Source: Undaria pinnatifida
Taxonomy: Eukaryota > Sar > Phaeophyceae > Laminariales > Alariaceae
Assembly (NCBI GenBank): GCA_012845835.1
Contig: JABAKD010000027.1
Location: 10,686,790-10,750,789 of the forward strand
Reading direction: 5' to 3'
Length of the DNA stretch: 64,000 nt
The notes under the pieces are model-generated. The model saw only the letters and a list, made by a program, of their open reading frames with translations, was not told where the DNA came from and did not search any database. The first letter of the stretch is position 1. Every line of letters begins with the position of its first letter. The position numbers and the translations under genes are program-made. Positions 58,140-64,000 of this stretch are shown here, one piece after another.

Positions 58140-58460
58140 TCTACAGTTCGACCAAGGGCCTTATGCTAGCCTCCTAGGTCCAACATTTACGGCCCCTGTG
58201 CTTCCGTTACACGTCAGCTTACTGTTTATTTTTTACAGTTTTGCCTTTCGACCAATGGTCCCACGTCAGCCTTCCAGGTCAAACGTTGCGGACCCTGCCA
58301 TTACTTTATGCACTGTTCTTTGTTTTGTCTTGTTTCAGGCTCTTTCTCTTCTGCCTCTCGATTAACGGCCCGACGCTTTCGTACTTTTTCGCGTCTTGGT
58401 TGTTTCTCTTTCACCGTCCAACCGATGGCCCCACGTCAGCTGTCCATGTCCAACGTAGCG
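58140..58460 (+). repeat. Tandem repeat near the right LTR
   Basis: Three to four copies of TCGACCAATGGCCCCACG, then TCAGCCTTCCAGGTCC and AACGTTGCGGACCCTG, at about 58148, 58247, 58364 and 58418. Confidence 0.7.
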
Positions 58461-58947
58461 GACTCTGATGTTCTGTTGGGCAGTGTTTCTCGATTTCTCT
58501 ATTATTATCTTCCGGCAAATTGACCGACCACCCGCCCCTTCGGCACTACGCTTCAAGCCGTAAACTTGTCTGGCCTTCACAGCGTGACACGTGTTCCCTT
58601 CTTCTCTTTTGACTTGGTTTCCGCGTCTGTACCTTCTTCTTTGGCCCCCTTCCCATCCTTGCGCTCAGTGGCGGCGCCCTTCGTGTTATCGTAGGCCGAT
58701 TGCTACTGGTATACCGTAGGTACATACCCTTTCTCGAGCTCTCACGGTTGGGAGCTCCATCATAGGGTTGTATATCTTGCAATGAGGCGTTTAAGCCTCA
58801 TTATTACGAGGTGTGGGGGAATCTATAGCCTCATTTTCGTTCGTTTTGAATAGCCGCATCTTTGATCCCCTTTCCAATTCTGGATGTTTTGTTGACATCC
58901 TTTGATGGGCAGGTGATCTGCATCTACGACTATTCAGGTTGAGCTAA

Positions 58948-59459
58948 TGTTATAGAGTGTCAGTATAGCTGGCAATAGATTCGGTAGGATAGTCCGCAGA
59001 GTCATGGTCTATTGGCCACAAGAAGGTTATCCTAAAACGGAATATTCTGAGTGAAGCGGATAACCCGTATAATCTAGCTAGTTTGTACCACAAGAGCGTT
59101 CTCGGAAGTGGAACCTTCCTCCTCTGGACAAGATAGATAGAAGTAAGCGCGCTAGGCGCTCATGGGAATATAAAACATCTTGAAGAACGTTCCTTGTACG
59201 TTCCATAGGTAAAGGTCCGGAAGAGAGCACAGCAGTAATGCTGGGGTGAAGCGAACTCTGTGAGCTTCACGCCACCCCCGTGCTCTCACTCCTCCTCCTT
59301 CTCCTTCTCCTCCTCCTCATCTTCTTCCTGTCTCCTCGAGCTTGTCATAGCTCAACGCCAATAATGAGAAATTTATAAAGAAGAACCGGTGCTGTCTCCA
59401 AGCGAAGCTGAGACCCCTGCGTCCTTTCCCTCCCACCTTCCGGCTCCACGACACCTTCA
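58948..59459. repeat. LTR, right copy, complete
   Basis: 512 bases from TGTTATAGAGTGTCAG to ACACCTTCA, followed by CATAGG. It differs from the left copy by scattered substitutions and small indels, so the insertion is not very recent. Confidence 0.85.
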
Positions 59460-59625
59460 CATAGGGGGGAGGGGGTTGGGGCGGGGGTGGGGCGGGTGGG
59501 GCAGCTCAGTTTTTGCGTGGAAACTATACACTATTTTGAGGGGATAAATGTGACGGTTTTGGAAAGAATGCATCAGTTTATCATGTATATCCAGGGGTAA
59601 GTCGTACAATCAGTTAGTAGAGAGA
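59460..59625 (+). repeat. Foldback-family arm, right part, continuing from 46179
   Basis: G-rich segment, then GCGTGGAAACTATACAC, GGGGATAAATGTGACGGTTT and CATCAGTTTATCATG. This is the expected continuation of the arm interrupted at 46179. Confidence 0.7.
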
Positions 59626-59653
59626 GGGCTATATATATTATGAAAATTATAAT

Positions 59654-60600
59654 AAACTCTGGCTGTGAGATCGAACATTTTGTCAAAACTCATCTTTGCA
59701 AGCTGTGTGTGACACTCCGATCGCGCGTATTACGGGTTGTGTGTCCTCATTAAGGATATACATCGGCGACTCCCCTTGCAACTACAGTGTAGCTATCAGC
59801 GTCAACAGGGTGATGTTAGGCAGTCTGTGCGCGGAAACTATAAAACCCGTTTCTGAGGGGGACAAAATCTGACAGCTGAGGAAAGAAATGCTTCAGTTTC
59901 TCAAGTGAATCCTGTAAATCGAATATCCGGTGAGGGGAGGGCGGAGGTTTAAGGACGTGGGGGCCTGATTTTGATCGAAAGGGGGGCGGGAGGGCGGGAG
60001 GGGGGGAGGGGGGGGGGAGGGACGAGTGGGGCAGGTCTATTTGTGCGTAGAAACTACAAAAATTTGTTGTGGGGGAGGGGGAGGAATATGGCGGGGAGGG
60101 GCGGGGGCGTGGGGGGGGAGGGCTTTAGGTCGCATGGATGCAGGGGTTGGCTATACGCGTGGTGCTAGGTCTAGGCGATGGTGCGGGTGGTGGGTGAAGG
60201 AGGGGGCGTTGGGGACGGGGGTGGGTGGGAATTGCAACAGCGGCATGGACGGCTCTTAAACGATAACGAGGCGATATCCAGGGCGTGGAAGTGTTTATTA
60301 CTCTGGCGGATTTCGATAGTAGGCGGGGCGTTTAAGCAAGAGGAAGCCGGGGAAAAATAGAAAATAAAAAATAAAAAAGGCGAGGGGGGGGGGGGGGGGG
60401 GGGAGGGTTTTCGAAAGGTTTAGGTCACATATAATATTAATATCAAGACGTGGTCGACACTGATGTTCGCAACATTGTGTGTGATCCTCCGATCGCGCGT
60501 ATTAATCATATATGTAGGGGCCTACTATACGCGCGGTGCTGGGTCTAGGCGATCGTGCGGGGTGTGGGGAAGGAGGGGGCGTTGAAGGGCGGAAGGTGGG
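59654..60600 (+). repeat. Foldback-family arm with long G-rich interior
   Basis: Head at 59654 with substitutions. The outer segment follows to 59950, then G-rich tracts with CTATACGCGTGGTGCTAGG (60152), and a partial second repetition with CTATACGCGCGGTGCTGGG (60527). It links the G-rich DNA at 19830-20440 to this family. A G18 run lies near 60387. Confidence 0.75.
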
Positions 60601-61530
60601 ATTAATTAAAGTATGTGTTTGTGTGCTCACGGCAGATGGATCAGCCATCAACTACTGTACGTATATATTTAGACTATTGTATAGACTATTCCCTGGTAGG
60701 GTGTGAGATGGGCGCTCGAAGAGCTTCAGGATCAAGTGTGCACCGCCCGACGCCTGATGCTGTACGCCATATCTCACTTGTCGGTCTTCAATCGACCAAT
60801 ACAGGTGTGTGAGTGTGCCTTTGCAGTACATCAAGAGCATAAAAGACATCGCTTCGGAGCATTAGCGATCGACGTCCACCGCACGATCCATGACTCAAAA
60901 CAGAAAACCCGAGCATCAGGCCTGGGCTGGACCTCCGCGGGCCTGCAACACAAACTGCAGTATTATTTTCCGGTGGTATCCGTCATTCAACGTGAGCATC
61001 GGATTAGATGAGGCCGCCTAGGGGGTCTCGCCCGGAATAAACCCCGCGATGAGTGTGCTCTCACCGCGGTGCCCATCCCAGGGATTGAAATGACCGTGCC
61101 GAAAAATACTACTATGACATTGTAGGGTGGGAGGGCAGGTCTGCATTTTTTCCTGCATCTGTTATCTTGTTCTCGCTGGGTTGCTCGTCTCGAGAGGGAA
61201 TTATCGCTAACATCGTACTTTCTCTCAGTAATCGGTACCAAATCTTGGATATATGTTTTTTCCAAAATCGAGATTTTCCCGATTGGCTACCGATTATACC
61301 ATTATTATGTATGCAATTTTTACGCAAAAAACAGAACATACATGGTGGGAAACCCTCTGGGAACAACGCACAAAAAGCAAGGTAAATTGAAAGCGGCAAC
61401 TCGCACCACTTCTGGCTGTGTTTTCACTAGGTCACACTCACGACTAGACTACGTCCTGATATGTTGTATGTCGCACTTACCATGCCATGAAAAATCCAAC
61501 GTACTTGAAATATATATTAAAAATTAAAAT
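60601..61530. other. No gene recognised
   Basis: Short ORFs, including a 102-codon frame at 60703-61011 without motif. Nothing repeated elsewhere in the window. Confidence 0.4.
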
Positions 61531-61887
61531 ACACTCCAGCTGTGAGATCAAAGATTTCGTCGAAACTCATCTTTGCAAGCTGTGTGTGATACTCCGATCG
61601 CGCGCATTACGAGTTGTGTGTCCTCATTAAGGATATAGGTCGGCGATTCCCCTTACAACTACAGTGTAGCTATCAGGGTCAACAGGATGATTTTAGTCAG
61701 TCTGTGCGCGGAAACTATAAAACCCGTTTCTGAGGGGGACAAAATCTGACAGCTGTGAAGGGAAATGTATCCTTTTATCAAGTGAATCTTGTAAGTCGAA
61801 TAACCGGTGAGGGGGGTGGGGCGGAGTTTTGAAGGACGCGGGGGGCTGGTTTTGATCAAAAGCGAGCGGGTTTGGATGGGGGGGGGG
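61531..61887 (+). repeat. Foldback element, left inverted arm
   Basis: Outer end ACACTCCAGCTGTGAGAT; inner end at GAGCGGGTTTGGATGG. Arms differ at very few positions, for example GCGGGGGGCT against the CCCCCACG side. Confidence 0.9.
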
Positions 61888-62526
61888 GGGGGAAAGGGGG
61901 CAAATTGTGCATGTAAGCTATAAATCCTTTCGAGGGGATAAATCTGACGGATTTGGCACCAGTATATTATTGGGGGCGGGGAGGACGTATAGTATATACA
62001 TTCGCCCACCACATCACCTCCTTTGAAATTGGTTTTGGGCATCAGCGAACTGGTTCCAACGCATGCCCGTAGTGTCTTAGGTGGAGTGAGAAGCGGTAGT
62101 AAAAATCAAGTGCGCTGCTCGATAAGCTGTTCCTGACCGTCGGTATACTGAACAATCTTCGGGCCGCGTCTTCTCTGTGTCAGGTGTGTGAGGAATTTCT
62201 TTGTCATTTTTCAAGCAAGCGGTTGCGTTGGCATATACTACCTGGCTTTATGTAAAGGAAAGGAACACCACTGAGCGATCATCTACTACATGTTAGGGCA
62301 TGTTTTCATGAACACCACTAACAAGAGCACCAGACGTGGACGCGACATCTACAGGACTACAACATCTTCGACGACAGTGGGGAGAAAACAGGACGTATAA
62401 GTGTACACTATATATAGTCTATAATAATGTGGAAAGTAAGTACAGACAGGGATGTTAACACTGCGGTAAACCACACGACCAACCTATTACGCAGGGTATT
62501 TCGTGCCTCCATCCGCTTACATGATT

Positions 62527-62975
62527 GCCTGACAACCTCTACCATTCCAAACGCAGTGGAATGTGCCTAACGAAGTAAAGTCACCCTCGCGTTCAATAGT
62601 GGTGACATCGCATGTCCACGTGAGACAACCTTTACGAAACGCAGTAGCATATGCCTGACGAAGTGAAGTCACCTTCGCCTTCAATAGTAGTGACATCGAA
62701 TATATATATGACGTTGCATGCCCACCTCAACGGCTTTATTTGTAAGATGTTTCTCTGTCTTAGAATTGGCGACCTCAGAGCCCCACAGCGGCACGGTAAA
62801 AATCATGGAGGTGAAATCGCACATTTGAGACAATAATAAGTTGAAAAGGAAGCACAAGCAGACGTGATACATTGCCGACCCATCGCATACCCTCCTGAGA
62901 CGACCTCTACGAAACACAGTACCTTTTACCTCACGAAGTAAAATCACCCTCGCGATCAATAGTGATGACATGGCA
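62527..62975 (+). repeat. Three direct repeats in the foldback middle
   Basis: Copies at about 62527-62615, 62629-62700 and 62903-62975 read CGAAACGCAGTAGCATATG-like, then CGAAGTGAAGTCACC, then TTCAATAGTGGTGACATCG. In the first, GTCACC and GGTGAC form a small stem. Confidence 0.7.
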
Positions 62976-62981
62976 TATATA

Positions 62982-63338
62982 CCCCTCCCCCCTCCAAACC
63001 CGCTCGCTTTTGATCAAAACCAGGCCCCCACGTCCTTCAAAACTCCGCCCCACCCCCCTCACCGGTTATTCGACTTACAAGATTCACTTGATAAAAGGAT
63101 ACATTTCCCTTCACAGCTGTCAGATTTTGTCCCCCTCAGAAACGGGTTTTATAGTTTCCGCGCACAGACTGACTAAAATCATCCTGTTGACCCTGATAGC
63201 TACACTGTAGTTGTAAGGGGAGTCGCCGACCTATATCCTTAATGAGGACACACAACTCGTAATGCGCGCGATCGGAGTATCACACACAGCTTGCAAAGAT
63301 GAGTTTCGACGAAATCTTCGATCTCACAGCTGGAGTGT
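62982..63338 (-). repeat. Foldback element, right inverted arm
   Basis: Reverse complement of the left arm, ending ATCTCACAGCTGGAGTGT at 63338. Confidence 0.9.
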
Positions 63339-63359
63339 GACATGCTGCGTCAGGGCTTC

Positions 63360-64000
63360 CAAGTGCGCTTCGGTCTTTACCGTATCCACGCTCGTATCAC
63401 CACTTCCACCCGGCTGTGAGACCGAGAGACGAGCGTATCAAATGGTGATGGTATCATCACATGACTGCTGCGATGGGGGTGCCGGCAGCTGCACCGGAAC
63501 GGAGTGCAGAACTGACGCTGCATTCTGGGGCCCAGCGCTCTGAGACACCTGGTGCTGCACCGTCTCGGCCAGCCCATAATCCACAGGCACCATCCTTTCC
63601 CGCGGCACGCGAATGTGCACGTAATCGTCGTCATTCCGCCTAGATGGTTCAGGCGAGGCAGGTTCGATCTCTGTAACCACCGCCTGTGAGGCGGTCTTAT
63701 ACGCACTAGGTCGACGGGTGTCAGTCGCAGGGGCCATCCCGGTTGCCTTGCTCCGGCTATGCTGAGTGGGACCGCTTGGGGACTGCAGCTGCTGTACAGG
63801 GGTCTGGCCGTGGGTCTGGCCATGGACGCCTTTCCCCGCCTTGCCGCACTGACTTTGGAGGCAGTCCCACTGCTGGTGTCCCTGCTTGTCACACACGAAA
63901 CACTCGTTGTTGTCGTACCGACAACCCTGCTCTGCTTTTACACCAGCGGCCTTGGCTTTCTCGCGTGAGTCGTGGTCGTCAGCAGTACTTCCCTGCGGCT
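63360..64000 (-). pseudogene. Second Ty3/Gypsy gag segment with intact CCHC knuckle, partial
   Basis: One minus-strand frame (63438-63896 and on toward the window edge) carries CFVCDKQGHQQWDC at 63850-63891, a complete C-x2-C-x4-H-x4-C zinc knuckle for RNA binding by Gag. It is followed by a Gln/Ser/Pro linker and ETVQHQVSQSAGPQ. It aligns with 18355-18900, which has lost the last Cys and several frames. Toward lower coordinates similarity fades near 63360, next to the foldback arm, where protease and RT would follow. The copy is cut by the foldback element or an older deletion, and it continues beyond base 64000. Confidence 0.7.

Larger units (their letters stand above)
46180..59459. mobile_element. 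13.3-kb LTR element without recognisable gag or pol
   Basis: A ~500-base direct repeat (46180-46680 and 58948-59459) bounds 12.3 kb. The outer ends read TGTT at the left and TTCA at the right, and CATAGG flanks both sides (46174-46179 and 59460-59465). Outside, both flanks are the same foldback-family repeat, as expected for one insertion. Inside I find no protease, reverse transcriptase, integrase or CCHC motif in any frame. The plus strand is strongly pyrimidine-rich and made largely of several unrelated tandem repeats. This fits a large non-autonomous LTR element (LARD-like). No primer-binding site is clear, so orientation is unknown. Confidence 0.7.
61531..63338. mobile_element. Foldback element, 1.8 kb, 357-base inverted arms
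   Basis: Arms at 61531-61887 and 62982-63338 are almost perfect reverse complements, starting at ACACTCCAGCTGTGAGAT and running through the G-rich segment. The ~1.1-kb middle has no ORF with a motif. Long inverted repeats around a small non-coding middle define foldback-type elements. No target duplication is visible beside the A/T-rich left end and the right end at GACATGCTGCG. It is the only member here with both arms in place, and gives the outer boundary used for the family. Confidence 0.8.

Overview
This is nuclear DNA of a eukaryote, and almost all of it is repeats. I see no operons, no rRNA genes, no convincing free-standing tRNA gene and no intact housekeeping gene. The repeat set is a degenerate LINE, a chromodomain-type Ty3/Gypsy element, a tyrosine-recombinase retroelement with split direct repeats, a hAT-type MITE, tRNA-derived SINEs and foldback elements. 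Together with Pro/Thr/Ser-rich exons of the 'PTASPT' style, this suggests an alga or alga-related protist, most likely a stramenopile such as a brown alga. That assignment is inference only.

Layout. 0-10.4 kb: on the minus strand, a series of small exon-like modules for a Thr/Pro/Ser-rich, probably extracellular protein, with two Cys-rich exon candidates upstream. The 168-base modules share 3' and 5' splice contexts and are phase 1 at both ends. Several splice sites are broken, so this copy is probably decaying. A palindromic minisatellite (3.2-4.6 kb) and a foldback-family repeat sit inside it. 11-17.3 kb: interspersed repeats, including a complete 842-bp hAT-type MITE with an 8-bp target-site duplication, a hairpin-forming tandem repeat and a second MITE candidate. 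17.3-19.8 kb: an internally deleted Ty3/Gypsy element, minus strand. 20-33 kb: nested small repeats, two SINE copies, a 5'-truncated LINE tail and several local duplications. 33.3-35.7 kb: a LINE with a recognisable reverse transcriptase, broken by two stops at expected Trp codons.

38.4-45.7 kb: an element with A1 ... B1-A2 ... B2 split direct repeats, the arrangement known from PAT/Ngaro/Kangaroo-type DIRS elements. It has a frameshifted tyrosine recombinase, but the place where reverse transcriptase would be expected holds a 3.3-kb array of short hairpins. Stem arms in that array change together between units. 46.2-59.5 kb: a 13.3-kb LTR-flanked element with a likely CATAGG target duplication, inserted into a foldback-family repeat. 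Its interior has no recognisable gag or pol and is largely a mosaic of unrelated tandem repeats. 59.5-63.3 kb: more foldback-family DNA, ending in a 1.8-kb foldback element with 357-bp inverted arms. 63.4-64 kb: part of a second Gypsy gag with an intact CCHC knuckle.

No set of genes here forms a pathway. The connections are between elements: nested insertions, non-autonomous derivatives and tandem amplification. The least explained parts are the covarying hairpin array, the LTR element without coding capacity, and the symmetric-phase exon array.
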